Shown: positions 1 to 8,690, numbered from the stretch's first letter. The stretch: DNA of 57,859 nt from Dyella sp. AtDHG13 (GCF_003201105.1 NZ_QICJ01000016.1:35307-93165); one strand, 5' to 3'. Program-made: numbers and translations. The notes: generated from the sequence alone by a model not told the origin.

Positions 1-1
1 C

Positions 2-1087
2 AACATCGCCAACAACACCTCGTCCATCAACAGCCTGGATTCCCGCGTCACCAACAACGAAAACAGTATCTCCACGATCAACACCAACGTCAGCAATCTC
101 GACAACCGCGTGACCAACGTCGAAGGCAGCGTCAGCAACATCAGCAATCAGATCAACAACGGCAGCATCGGCCTGGTGCAGCAGGATGCGGCATCCGGCG
201 TCGTCACCGTCGCCAAGTCTTCGGGCGGCACGGTGGTCGATATGACCGGCACGGCCGGCGCCCGCAAGCTGACAGGCGTGGCCGAGGGTGATGTAAGCGC
301 CGCCAGCAAGGATGCCGTCAACGGTAGCCAGCTGTTCGCGACCAATCAGCAGGTGGCGCAGAACTCGGCCGACATCGCCAGCAACACCTCGTCCATCAAC
401 AGTCTGGATTCCCGCGTCACCAACAACGAGAACAACATTTCCAATCTCGACAACCGCGTGACCAACGTCGAAGGCAGCGTCAGCAACATCAGCAACCAGA
501 TCAACAACGGCAGCATCGGCCTGGTGCAGCAGGATGCGGCGTCCGGCGTCGTCACCGTGGCCAAGTCCTCGGGCGGCACGGTGGTCGATATGACCGGCAC
601 GGCCGGCGCCCGCAAGCTGACAGGCTTGGCCGAGGGTGATGTGAGCGTGTCCAGCAAGGACGCCGTCAACGGCAGCCAGCTGTTCGCGACCAACCAGCGG
701 GTAGCGCAGAACTCGGCCGACATCGCCAACAACACCTCGTCCATCAACAGCCTGGATTCCCGCGTCACCAACAACGAAAACAGTATCTCCACGATCAACA
801 CCAACGTCAGCAATCTCGACAACCGCGTGACCAACGTCGAAGGCAGCGTCAGCAACATCAGCAATCAGATCAACAACGGCAGCATCGGTTTGGTGCAGCA
901 GGATGCGGCTTCCGGCGTCGTCACCGTCGCCAAGTCCTCAGGCGGCACGGTGGTCGATGTCACGGGCACGGCTGGCGCCCGCAAGGTGACGGGCGTGGCC
1001 GAGGGTGAGGTGAGCGCCGCCAGCAAGGACGCCGTCAACGGCAGCCAGCTGTTCGCGACCAATCAGCAGGTGGCGCAGAACACCAGC
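2..1087 (+). repeat. Three tandem in-frame stalk repeats of the adhesin
   Basis: Nearly identical units run 2-370 (369 bp), 371-718 (348 bp) and 719-1087 (369 bp). The middle unit lacks exactly 21 bp, seven codons around SISTINTNV. That is one heptad of the coiled coil, so helical register is kept. Very high DNA identity suggests recent expansion by slippage or recombination; such tracts are also prone to assembly collapse. Confidence 0.9.
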
Positions 1088-2221
1088 GACATCAGCACGC
1101 TGAACACGCAGGTGGCCGGCAATACGGCGGCGATCGCCAACATCAACCAGTCGATCAGCAACGTGGTGAGCGTGGCCAACCGTCATGTGAAGGTGAACTC
1201 TTCGCTGGCCGATGCCTCGGCCACCGGTGCGAATGCCGTGGCGATTGGCGGCAACGCGGTAGCCTCGGCGGACAACGCGGTGGCGCTGGGCAGCAATGCC
1301 GTGGCCGACCGCGCCAACGCGGTGTCGGTGGGTTCGGCGGGCAACGAGCGCCAGATCACCCACGTGGCGGCCGGTACGGCCGATACGGATGCGGTGAACG
1401 TCGCCCAGCTCAAGGCCGCGGGCGTCGTCAATCAGGACGGCAGCGCCAATGCCGCGGTGACTTATGACCACAACGCCGACGGTTCGACCAACAACGGCAG
1501 CGTGACCCTGGGCAACGGCAACGCAGCGGGTGGCACGTCGATCCACAACGTGGCCGCCGGCGTGGCCGACACCGATGCAGTGAACGTGGCGCAGATGAAT
1601 GCGGCGGTGAAGTCGGCGTCGGGCGCGTCATCGTCCATCGCGTCCAACAGCAGCGACCTGCCGGCGGCGCAGGCCCGCGGCAAGCATGCCACCGCCATCG
1701 GCGGCGGCTCCTCCGCCAGCGCGGACAACAGCGTGGCGCTGGGTGCGGGTTCGGTGGCCGACCGCGCCGACTCGGTGTCGGTGGGCAGCGCGGGCAGCGA
1801 GCGCCAGATCACCAACGTGAAGGCCGGCTCGACCGACACGGATGCCGTGAACGTTGCCCAGATGCGCGACGCGGCAAGCTCCGCCACCAGCGCCGCCAAC
1901 AGCTACACCGACAGCCAGGTGGCTGGCGTGCAGGGCCAGGTCAATGGCTTGCAGCAGCAGATGAGCGACCAGTTCCGCAACGTGAACAAGCGCATCAGCG
2001 GCGGCAATGCCATGGGTACGGCCATGGGCACGATGGCCGCCAGCCTCAGCAACATCGATGCGGACAACCGTTTCGGCGCCGGCACGGGCTACTCCAATGG
2101 CGCCAAGGCCATCTCGGTGGGCTATCAGCGTGCGCTGAGCAAGCGCGCCAACGTCACCTTCGGCGCCTCGGCCTCGGGTCGGGACAGCTCGGTGGGCGTG
2201 GGTATGGGCATGGGTTGGTAA
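2..2221 (+). CDS. Trimeric autotransporter adhesin (YadA/Hia type), C-terminal part, 5'-truncated by window
   Basis: The frame is open from base 2 and ends at TAA 2219-2221, giving 739 visible codons; the N-terminus lies outside the window. The visible part starts with three long stalk repeats (coiled-coil with motifs such as SRVTNNEN and DNRVTNVEG, each ending DAVNGSQLFATNQ). Two YadA-head-like beta-roll blocks follow (NAVAIGGNAVASADNAVALG and ATAIGGGSSASADNSVALG). Neck motifs of the DAVNVAQL/M type occur three times. The last ~90 residues form the membrane anchor: a coiled coil (GLQQQMSDQFRNVNKRI) and four beta strands ending in an aromatic Trp, as usual for type Vc translocators. The product is a surface-exposed trimer anchored in the outer membrane, used for adhesion, autoagglutination or biofilm. 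The ligand cannot be inferred. Confidence 0.93.
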   Translation, partial: NIANNTSSINSLDSRVTNNENSISTINTNVSNLDNRVTNVEGSVSNISNQINNGSIGLVQQDAASGVVTVAKSSGGTVVDMTGTAGARKLTGVAEGDVSAASKDAVNGSQLFATNQQVAQNSADIASNTSSINSLDSRVTNNENNISNLDNRVTNVEGSVSNISNQINNGSIGLVQQDAASGVVTVAKSSGGTVVDMTGTAGARKLTGLAEGDVSVSSKDAVNGSQLFATNQRVAQNSADIANNTSSINSLDSRVTNNENSISTINTNVSNLDNRVTNVEGSVSNISNQINNGSIGLVQQDAASGVVTVAKSSGGTVVDVTGTAGARKVTGVAEGEVSAASKDAVNGSQLFATNQQVAQNTSDISTLNTQVAGNTAAIANINQSISNVVSVANRHVKVNSSLADASATGANAVAIGGNAVASADNAVALGSNAVADRANAVSVGSAGNERQITHVAAGTADTDAVNVAQLKAAGVVNQDGSANAAVTYDHNADGSTNNGSVTLGNGNAAGGTSIHNVAAGVADTDAVNVAQMNAAVKSASGASSSIASNSSDLPAAQARGKHATAIGGGSSASADNSVALGAGSVADRADSVSVGSAGSERQITNVKAGSTDTDAVNVAQMRDAASSATSAANSYTDSQVAGVQGQVNGLQQQMSDQFRNVNKRISGGNAMGTAMGTMAASLSNIDADNRFGAGTGYSNGAKAISVGYQRALSKRANVTFGASASGRDSSVGVGMGMGW

Positions 2222-2245
2222 CGTCCGGGCCACATGGCATGGAAA

Positions 2246-2279
2246 CGGGCACTGCGCTGCGCAGTGCCCGTTTTTTTTG
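2246..2279 (+). terminator. Intrinsic terminator of the adhesin gene
   Basis: An 11-bp perfect stem (CGGGCACTGCG / CGCAGTGCCCG) with a 3-nt loop is followed directly by eight T residues. It lies 25 nt after the adhesin stop codon. Confidence 0.93.
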
Positions 2280-2309
2280 CGCGGCCGTCGCGCAAGTTTT
2301 GAGCAGGCG

Positions 2310-3479
2310 CTAAGCCAGGCCGGAAGAATGGTAGCGGCCGAAAGCATCCGTCCAACCCATGCGATCCATCCGTTGATGGGCTGCATGGCCTGGGCGTGGC
2401 GGCAGCTGCCGCCATGCGCGCGTCACGTCACCGAGCGCGATGTGGTCCACGCGCGGCACGTCCGGCAAACCGCCAATGGCGTGCACTGCGCTGCCGGCGG
2501 CGCTGCGCGGCATCCACATCGAAGGCCAGCGGTTGCCGAACAGCACGACCAGCGGGCAACCGACGGCGGCCGCCAGGTGCGCCGGCCCGGTGTCGACGGA
2601 CACCATGCTGTGCGCGATATGCAGCAGGGCGCGCAGATGGCCCAGCGGCAATCCCTCGCGCGGAACCACCACATGCGCATGCGCCGCCGCGTGACCAATG
2701 GTGGCGAGATAGCCGGCCTCCGCCGCCGAGCCGCACAGCAGCACGCGCGCATCGGGCATCTCGGCAAGAATGGCCACGCACAGCGCGGCCCAGCGATCCA
2801 CCGGCCACGACTTGTCGTCGTCCTCGCGTTTGCGCACGCCGTTCCAGCGCATGGTGCGCTTATTCGCCGGCTGCAGCAGCACGAGCGGATGCCCCAGCAT
2901 GTCGCGATGGGCGAGCCAGCGATGCGCTTCGTCCAGTTCGGCCGTGGTGGGCTGGAGCCTTGGCGCGCATGGCATCGCACGATCCAGGCGCAATGCATCC
3001 CGGAACGCGCACGGTGTTTCGTCGGCAAAGCGCATCAGCCAGTCCACCCAGTGCTCGCCTTCGTGCATCGGCGTGTCTTCGATGAACACGCATTGTTCGG
3101 ATGGAATGCCGGCCAACGCCAGCATGGGACGCACCTTGGTGCGCGTGCGCACGTCAGGCTCGCAGATGTAGAACGGCGACTGGCGCAACTCGCGCAGCGA
3201 CAGCGCGGTGCGCAGGCGCTGGGGGTTGAACCATAGCGAGCCGTACTGGCTGTCGAAGTGGCGCACTTCGGCAACGTCTTCGTTGCCCTCGTACAGCACG
3301 CGCGAACACGCGCCCAGCGACACCAGACGGCAAGCGCCGCCGTAGCGGTGCCTGAGCTTGTGCAACAGCGGTTGCAACAAGATGGTGTCGCCCAAACGCC
3401 CAAAGCGGATGACGACGGGATGGTGCCGCGCGCGCTGGTTCATGGAAAACCGGATGAACGTCGGGCAGACCCGATCCAT
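2310..3479 (-). CDS. Glycosyltransferase family 9 (heptosyltransferase-like)
   Basis: About 389 residues from ATG 3479; ATG 3443, just before the conserved domain (HHPVVIRFGRLGDTILLQP), is the main alternative. The frame is open further upstream but without family character. The N-terminal Rossmann strand and GRLGD motif, and the C-terminal VSVDTGPAHLAAAVGCP block followed by VVLFG, are hallmarks of ADP-heptose:LPS heptosyltransferases. These GT-B cytosolic enzymes add heptose to the lipopolysaccharide core from a nucleotide sugar. The exact acceptor cannot be deduced, and there is no rfa/waa cluster around it. It is convergent with the adhesin gene. Confidence 0.85.
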   Translation of the reverse strand: MDRVCPTFIRFSMNQRARHHPVVIRFGRLGDTILLQPLLHKLRHRYGGACRLVSLGACSRVLYEGNEDVAEVRHFDSQYGSLWFNPQRLRTALSLRELRQSPFYICEPDVRTRTKVRPMLALAGIPSEQCVFIEDTPMHEGEHWVDWLMRFADETPCAFRDALRLDRAMPCAPRLQPTTAELDEAHRWLAHRDMLGHPLVLLQPANKRTMRWNGVRKREDDDKSWPVDRWAALCVAILAEMPDARVLLCGSAAEAGYLATIGHAAAHAHVVVPREGLPLGHLRALLHIAHSMVSVDTGPAHLAAAVGCPLVVLFGNRWPSMWMPRSAAGSAVHAIGGLPDVPRVDHIALGDVTRAWRQLPPRPGHAAHQRMDRMGWTDAFGRYHSSGLA

Positions 3480-3629
3480 CAGGCGGCCCGCCCCCCGGCG
3501 GCACGACCTTCTGGCGGGGCCATCTTTCCTTATCCGCGGCGAAATGAGTTGCGGACGCGGCGCAAGTTGCCACGCCGCATGTTCGCTACCGGTGCACGGA
3601 ACGTAGCGTCTCCGTGACCATGACACGGT

Positions 3630-5477
3630 TCAGCGTGTCACGTCCTCGTCATCTGGCGTGGCGTCCGTGGGCTCCTCGCGTTCACGCTTCGCCTCGGGCG
3701 AGGCATCGGCCTGGAACAGTTGTTCCAGGTCAGCCAGCGCTTCGCGCGTGGTCTGCACGATGCGCGCATCATCGTCGTAGACGAGGTACTGGCGCTTGAG
3801 CAGCTCGGCGTCCTGGCGGCGGAAACGCTCGACCTGATCGGCCGCCGTTTCCGGCGACACGCCCAGTGCCTCCAGCGTCTGCCGCGTCATCTTGAGGCTG
3901 GAATACAGCGTCTCGCGCACCGGCATCTCCACGCCCAGATCCATCAGGCGCCACACGTGCTGGCGATTGCGCGCGCGGGCGATGATGCGCAGGCCGGGAT
4001 ACAGGCGGCGCACCACGCGCGCCGTGCGCAGGCTCGCTTCCGGATCGTCCACCGCCAGCACGAACACTTCGGCCTTGTCCGCCTGCGCGGCGCGCAGCAG
4101 TTCCGGGCGCGCCGGGTCGCCGTAGAACAGTTCGCTCCACTTGCCGAAACGCTGCACCAGGTCGATCTGCTCCACCGAGTGATCGAGCGCCACGAACGGA
4201 ATGCCCTGCGCGCGCAGCATGCGCGCCACGATCTGGCCCATGCGTCCATAGCCGGCGATGATCACGCGCGGCGAATCGGTGACGATGGTGTCGAACTCGC
4301 GCTTTTCCTTCTTGGTCTCGGAGCGCTTAAGCACGCGCCCGAGGGCCGCCACCATCAGCGGCGTCAACGCCATCGACAGCGTGATGGCCAGCACGTGCAG
4401 GCCATGCTGGCGGTCGGTGATCAGGTTCTGCTCGCCCGCGAGCTTGAGCACCACGAAGGCGAATTCGCCGCCGCAGGCGAGCAAGGCGGCGAGCCGCAGC
4501 GAATCGCGGCTATTCAGCCCGCCCGCGATGCGTCCCAGCGGCCACAGCAGCAAGCCCTTCACCAACAGCAGGCCCAGCACCAGCAAGAGGATCTTGCCGG
4601 GCTCGTGCACCAGCAACAGGATGTCCATCGACATGCCGACGCTGATGAAGAACAGCCCGAGCAACAGGCCCTTGAACGGCTCCAGGTGCGATTCCAGCTC
4701 GTGCCGGTATTCCGAATCGGCCAGCAGCACGCCGGCAAGGAAGGCGCCCAGCGTGGACGACACGCCCACCTTCTCCATCAGCCACGCCGTGCCCATCACC
4801 ACCAGCAGGGCGGTGGCGGTGGACACCTCCACGTTGTCCGCCTTGGCCACGAAACGGAACACCGGGCGCAGCAGATAGCGGCCGCCCACCATCACCGCGA
4901 CGATGGCGGCGATGGTGCGCAACACCGCATACGGATCAAAACCGTGCTTGGTCGACGCGCTCGCCAAGAGCGGCACCGCGGCGATCAATGGAATGGCGGC
5001 AAGATCCTGGAACAGCAGGATGGCGAAGGCCTGGCGGCCATACGCCGTGCCGGCTTCCTTGCGCTCGGCGAGAATCTGCAGGCCGAAGGCCGTGGACGAA
5101 AGCGCCAGGCTGCCGCCGACGATGGCCGCCGCGTTCACCGTGAAGCCAAACAGGAAGTAGGCCGCCGCGCCCATCACCAGGCTGGTCGCCAGCACCTGCA
5201 GCAAGCCGGTGCCGAACACCTGGCGACGCATCACCCACAACCGCTGCGGCGACAGTTCCAGGCCGATCACGAACAGCATCAGCACCACGCCGAACTCGGA
5301 GATAGTCGCCACGCCCGAGGTATCCGATACCAGGCCCAGCTCCTGCGGACCGATCACGATGCCCGCCAGCAGATAGCCCAGCACGGAACCCAGCCGGAAA
5401 CGCTTGGTCAGCGGTACCGCGATGACCGTCGCCACCAGGAAAACCAGCGCCGTCTCCAGGAAATGGTGGCTATCCAC
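3630..5477 (-). CDS. Kef-type monovalent cation:proton antiporter (CPA2) with TrkA-N domain
   Basis: About 615 residues. The N-terminal ~390 residues are a multi-spanning Na+/H+ exchanger domain beginning DSHHFLETALVFLVATVIAV, with the usual GYLLAGIVIGP segment. After a charged linker comes a TrkA-N/RCK NAD-binding domain (VIIAGYGRMGQIVARML), then an acidic tail. This is the architecture of KefB/KefC, which export K+ in exchange for H+ during electrophile or glutathione-adduct stress. GTG 5477 is preferred over GTG 5483 because GGAG sits 7 nt before it but only 1 nt before the other. No KefF/KefG ancillary oxidoreductase gene is adjacent. Gating by glutathione adducts is inferred from the family. 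Confidence 0.9.
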   Translation of the reverse strand: MDSHHFLETALVFLVATVIAVPLTKRFRLGSVLGYLLAGIVIGPQELGLVSDTSGVATISEFGVVLMLFVIGLELSPQRLWVMRRQVFGTGLLQVLATSLVMGAAAYFLFGFTVNAAAIVGGSLALSSTAFGLQILAERKEAGTAYGRQAFAILLFQDLAAIPLIAAVPLLASASTKHGFDPYAVLRTIAAIVAVMVGGRYLLRPVFRFVAKADNVEVSTATALLVVMGTAWLMEKVGVSSTLGAFLAGVLLADSEYRHELESHLEPFKGLLLGLFFISVGMSMDILLLVHEPGKILLLVLGLLLVKGLLLWPLGRIAGGLNSRDSLRLAALLACGGEFAFVVLKLAGEQNLITDRQHGLHVLAITLSMALTPLMVAALGRVLKRSETKKEKREFDTIVTDSPRVIIAGYGRMGQIVARMLRAQGIPFVALDHSVEQIDLVQRFGKWSELFYGDPARPELLRAAQADKAEVFVLAVDDPEASLRTARVVRRLYPGLRIIARARNRQHVWRLMDLGVEMPVRETLYSSLKMTRQTLEALGVSPETAADQVERFRRQDAELLKRQYLVYDDDARIVQTTREALADLEQLFQADASPEAKREREEPTDATPDDEDVTR

Positions 5478-5568
5478 TCGCACGCTCCATTCGGGGGATT
5501 CGCATTATTCCACGGCATCGCCACGTAAGCCGACCCCGATCGGGTGAGTCAGCGATGTACGTCGCGAA

Positions 5569-6468
5569 TCATGCGGCCAACGGCAGTTGCTGCCACTGCT
5601 GGGTGAGGATGGTGGCCAGCCGCTCCACCGCGGGCGTCGCTTCGGCCTCGGCGCGGTGCAGTCGCAAGCCCAGCTCGCCCAGGGCGGGCAGCGCGGTTTC
5701 GTGGGGCAGCAGCGCGCGCACGCTGGTTGGCAGGCCATAGGGCGTGCGCAACGACACGCCCAGTCCCGCCGCCACCGCCGCCCACGTTCCCGCCAGGCTC
5801 GCGCTGGTGAAGGCAATGCGCCAAGGAATGTTCGCCCGGTCCAGCGCTGTGGTAGCGGCGCTTCGCATGATGCAGGGTGCCTCCAGCATCACCAGCGGCA
5901 GGGGTTCGTCGTCAGGGCGCGGCCACGCGTGCGCGGCGTCCGCGCCGCCGATCCAGCGCAGCGGCACGCTGCCCAGGTGCTGCTCATGCGGCGTGGACAC
6001 GCCCGCATCCCAGGCCAGCGCCAGGTCGAGGCGGCCGGTGCCGATGCGATCGAGCAATTCGGCATGGCGCGCAATGCGCACCTCCACCTTCACGCGCGGA
6101 TGCGAGCGCGCGAAGCGGCCCAGCACCTCGGTAAGCAGGCTTTCGCCGAAATCCTCCGGCAGGCCCAGTCGCACCCAGCCTTCCAGATCCGCCCCATGCA
6201 GTGCGGCGGCAGCCTCGTCGTTGAGTTCCAGCAAGCGGCGCGCGTAGGCGAGCATGGTCTCGCCCGCCTCGGTGAGCGCCATGCCGCGGCCGGACTTGCG
6301 CAGCACCGGCATGCCGGCCTGCTCTTCCAGCTTCTTCAGCTGCGCGCTGACCGCCGAGGTGGAACGGCTCAGCCGCTCCGCCGCCTTGGCGAAGCTGCCC
6401 AGCTCCACGCCGGTGACGAAGGTGCGCAGCACATCGAGGTCGAAGTGGACTCGCCGCATGGCCATCAT
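5569..6468 (-). CDS. LysR-family transcriptional regulator
   Basis: 299 residues, the standard LysR length. The N-terminal winged helix-turn-helix reads LDVLRTFVTGVELGSFAKAA, followed by a recognition helix region (RSTSAVSAQLKKLEEQAGMP) and the RKSGRGMALTEAGE wing. A periplasmic-binding-protein-like effector domain follows. The gene is divergent from the DUF4865/tautomerase operon with 94 bp to the first micro-ORF start, so it very likely regulates that operon and itself; the inducer is unknown. ATG codons at 6468, 6465 and 6459 are possible starts. Confidence 0.9.
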   Translation of the reverse strand: MMAMRRVHFDLDVLRTFVTGVELGSFAKAAERLSRSTSAVSAQLKKLEEQAGMPVLRKSGRGMALTEAGETMLAYARRLLELNDEAAAALHGADLEGWVRLGLPEDFGESLLTEVLGRFARSHPRVKVEVRIARHAELLDRIGTGRLDLALAWDAGVSTPHEQHLGSVPLRWIGGADAAHAWPRPDDEPLPLVMLEAPCIMRSAATTALDRANIPWRIAFTSASLAGTWAAVAAGLGVSLRTPYGLPTSVRALLPHETALPALGELGLRLHRAEAEATPAVERLATILTQQWQQLPLAA

Positions 6469-6562
6469 CCCGTTTTAGTGAACCATCAATCCTGCATTTT
6501 CCGATTTTCAGGACGATACTCTCCGCCCTAGGCTGTGCCTCGTCAAGCACGAGGAGGCTTCC

Positions 6563-6619
6563 ATGGATAACCCGCAGCATCACGCCTTCGGCGATGTCGC
6601 GCTCAGGGCGCGCGCATGA
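6563..6619 (+). CDS. 18-codon micro-ORF (possible leader peptide) coupled to the DUF4865 gene
   Basis: ATG 6563 is preceded by GAGGAGG (6551-6557), the strongest Shine-Dalgarno in this intergenic region. It encodes MDNPQHHAFGDVALRARA and stops at TGA 6617-6619. That stop overlaps the ATG 6616 of the next gene as ATGA. The next gene has little ribosome-binding sequence of its own, so translation of the micro-ORF probably feeds it. It could be a leader peptide, an uncharacterised small protein or the remnant of a deleted gene; sequence alone does not decide. Confidence 0.5.
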   Translation: MDNPQHHAFGDVALRARA

Positions 6620-7161
6620 TCGCCATGCAATACAGCTTCACCCTGCCGGCGGACTACGACATGGCGATCATCCGCCAGCGCATCGCGGACAAGGGTCACC
6701 TGCTCGACCACTTCGACGGCCTGCTGCTGAAGAGCTACCTGCACGCGCAACGCGGCGCGTCCTCGAACGAAAACCTCTACGCGCCGTTTTACGTATGGAA
6801 GGACAGCGCCGCGATGCAGCGTTTCCTGGGCAGCGACGGCTTCGCCCGCCTCACCGAAGCATTCGGATGGCCGTCCATTCGGGTGTGGCCCGTATGGGAT
6901 GCCTACCTGTCGCCCGAGGCACGGCACGCGCGCTTCGCATCGCGCGAGATACAGCCCATCGCGCCGTACAGCGCTCTCGGAGCGTTGCGGGAACAACAGC
7001 GCGAGCAACTGCAACGCGACGTCGAGCGCGGCGCCCTCGCCGCGGTCGAGGCCTTTGAACCCACCACGTGGTCGCGCGTGAGCTTCCGCCTGTGGGACGA
7101 AGCGCGCCCCGCCACTTCCGCCGGCCAGTGGTACGAAGTCGGCCACGTCTCCCAACCCTGA
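6616..7161 (+). CDS. DUF4865 family protein
   Basis: 181 residues starting MIAMQYSFTLPADYDMAIIR, a start pattern I recognise from DUF4865 proteins, which usually sit beside a tautomerase and a LysR regulator, as here. Conserved-looking stretches are HFDGLLLKSYLHAQRG, NLYAPFYVWKD and WPSIRVWPVWDAYL. There is no signal peptide or membrane segment, so it is cytosolic. An ABM-like ferredoxin fold is plausible but not proven. It forms an operon with the tautomerase 20 nt downstream. Biochemical function is unknown. Confidence 0.8.
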   Translation: MIAMQYSFTLPADYDMAIIRQRIADKGHLLDHFDGLLLKSYLHAQRGASSNENLYAPFYVWKDSAAMQRFLGSDGFARLTEAFGWPSIRVWPVWDAYLSPEARHARFASREIQPIAPYSALGALREQQREQLQRDVERGALAAVEAFEPTTWSRVSFRLWDEARPATSAGQWYEVGHVSQP

Positions 7162-7181
7162 CACATCGCTGGAGATTCCCC

Positions 7182-7562
7182 ATGCCCCTCGTTCGCATCT
7201 CGCTTCGCCGCGGCAAGAGCGCGCAGCACATCGCCGCCATCCGCAACAGCATCTACCGCGCCATGATCGAAGCGTTCAACGTGCCGCAGAACGACCGCTT
7301 CATCCTCGTGCACCAGCACGACGCGGACGAGTTCGACTACGACCCGAACTACCTGGACATTCCGCGCACCGACGACCTGGTGATCATCCAGATCGCCTGC
7401 AACAACACGCGCACCCTCGAACAGAAGAAGGCCTTCTACCAGCGCGCCGCGGAACTGCTGGCCAAGGAACCGGGCCTTCGTCCGCAGGACGTGTTCATCA
7501 ACCTGCTGGAAACCGGCAAGGAGAACTGGTCGTTCGGCAACGGCGTCGCGCAGTACGCGTAA
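7182..7562 (+). CDS. Tautomerase family protein (4-oxalocrotonate tautomerase superfamily)
   Basis: 126 residues. The start at ATG 7182 is supported by GGAGA at 7171-7175 and because it exposes Pro directly after Met (MPLVRISLRRGKSAQ). In this superfamily Pro1 is the catalytic general base once Met is removed. Later features are NDRFILVHQHD and DVFINLLETGKENWSFGNG, typical of the ~130-residue malonate-semialdehyde-decarboxylase/tautomerase group rather than the 62-residue 4-OT. The substrate is unknown. It is co-transcribed with the DUF4865 gene. Confidence 0.85.
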   Translation: MPLVRISLRRGKSAQHIAAIRNSIYRAMIEAFNVPQNDRFILVHQHDADEFDYDPNYLDIPRTDDLVIIQIACNNTRTLEQKKAFYQRAAELLAKEPGLRPQDVFINLLETGKENWSFGNGVAQYA

Positions 7563-7567
7563 GCGCG

Positions 7568-8041
7568 CTACCGTCCCTTCTTCCTCACCAGCAGCCGCTG
7601 CGGGCCCGCACCTTCGCCGCCCAGCTTGTCGCCCGGGTTGCGCAGGCGGCAACGGTCGATCGACAGACAGCCGCAACCGATGCAATCGTCCAGGGTGTCG
7701 CGCAGCTTCTTCAGCTGCGCGATGCGCTCGTCCAGCTCCTCGCGCCAGGCCGCGGACAGCCGCGCCCAATCCTCCCGCCCCGGCGACGCCGTGGCCGGCA
7801 ACGCGGCCAGCGCCGCGGCGATATCCGCCAGCGAAATCCCGACGCGCTGCGCCACCCGAACGAACGACACGCGGCGCAGCACCGCACGCGCGTAGCGGCG
7901 CTGGTTACCCACCGTGCGCTCGCTGCGGATCAGCCCTTTCGCCTCGTAGAAATGCAGCGTCGACACCGCCACGCCGCTACGCCGCGCCACCTCGCCCACG
8001 CTCAGCGTCATCGGCAGGCCATGTTGCGGACCCTGGTTCAT
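7568..8041 (-). CDS. soxR: Redox-sensitive MerR-family transcriptional activator SoxR
   Basis: 157 residues. The MerR winged helix (LSVGEVARRSGVAVSTLHFYEAKG) is followed by a dimerisation helix and the [2Fe-2S]-binding loop. Cys120, Cys123, Cys125 and Cys131 lie in DDCIGCGCLSIDRC, almost the same numbering as E. coli SoxR. Oxidation of the cluster by redox-cycling drugs or superoxide lets SoxR untwist target promoters. The gene is divergent from a small monooxygenase and the intergenic DNA holds a near-perfect SoxR box. No soxS gene is seen, fitting the direct-regulon mode of non-enteric bacteria. Confidence 0.95.
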   Translation of the reverse strand: MNQGPQHGLPMTLSVGEVARRSGVAVSTLHFYEAKGLIRSERTVGNQRRYARAVLRRVSFVRVAQRVGISLADIAAALAALPATASPGREDWARLSAAWREELDERIAQLKKLRDTLDDCIGCGCLSIDRCRLRNPGDKLGGEGAGPQRLLVRKKGR

Positions 8042-8051
8042 CCGACACCTC

Positions 8052-8082
8052 TTGACCTCAAGTTAAGTTGAGGTCTTAGAGT
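8052..8082 (+). promoter_or_regulatory. SoxR box inside a 19-bp-spacer promoter
   Basis: CCTCAAGTTAAGTTGAGG at 8056-8073 is an 18-bp palindrome with one central mismatch and matches the E. coli soxS operator in all but one base. It sits between a -35 TTGACC (8052-8057) and a -10 TAGAGT (8077-8082) with a 19-bp spacer, the over-long spacing typical of MerR-family-activated promoters. The promoter points toward the monooxygenase gene; the site also lies 15 bp upstream of the soxR start. Confidence 0.9.
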
Positions 8083-8101
8083 GCCACGACCTTCACACGG
8101 A

Positions 8102-8446
8102 ATGAGCCCCATGAGCCACGCCATCGCCTTCGACCGCCGCCCGGTCTACCGCATCGACCGCTTCAACGTCCCCGCCTCCGCCTGGAACGCCTTCCTCGAA
8201 CGCGTGCGCCTGACCCAGCGCGCACTCGACCAGCTGCCGGGCTGCCGCCAGAACCTCGTGCTCACCCAGCCGGATCTGGGCGGCGAGTTCAACGTGATGA
8301 CGGTGGTGGAATGGATCGACGAGTCGCACATGTCCGCGGCCAAGGCGGTGATGCAGGCGCGCTACGCGAAGGAGGGGTTTGATCCGGCGGCGTTCATGCA
8401 CTCGCTGGGGGTGCAGGCGGATCTTGGGGTTTATCGGAGTGCGTGA
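8102..8446 (+). CDS. Small antibiotic-biosynthesis-monooxygenase (ABM)-like protein, SoxR target
   Basis: 114 residues from ATG 8102; ATG 8111 is equally possible, and an earlier GTG 8081 overlaps the promoter -10 and is unlikely. It has a single dimeric ferredoxin-like ABM domain: VYRIDRFNVPASAWNAFLER, then LPGCRQNLVLTQ and VVEWIDESHMSAAK. Such cofactor-free monooxygenases act on quinones or polycyclic aromatics. Its promoter carries the SoxR box, so it is probably induced by redox-cycling compounds. Small monooxygenases are known SoxR targets in other bacteria. Confidence 0.8.
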   Translation: MSPMSHAIAFDRRPVYRIDRFNVPASAWNAFLERVRLTQRALDQLPGCRQNLVLTQPDLGGEFNVMTVVEWIDESHMSAAKAVMQARYAKEGFDPAAFMHSLGVQADLGVYRSA

Positions 8447-8690
8447 GGGGGGTTGTGGTGTGCGTTGGTTTGCGACTGCTTTTTTGGGAGATGAGGGATG
8501 GACTCTCCACACGCCGCATCCTTTGGTCGTCGTTCCTGCGCAGGTCAGAGGCGCTTTTCAATAGTCGAAGGGCTGGTCATCCAGTGACTTGCTTTTTGGT
8601 TGTCGCGTTGCGGTGATGGCGCCTTCGTGCCTTCCCGCGACCTGGCCGCCTACGCGGCGGGCGTTTCGATCGTCTGCCGACGCTCGAGTC

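Noticed and set aside
3720-5528. A 602-codon open frame opposite the Kef antiporter
   Set aside because: Gln/His/Arg-rich low-complexity shadow. The minus strand has the antiporter and TrkA-N domains.
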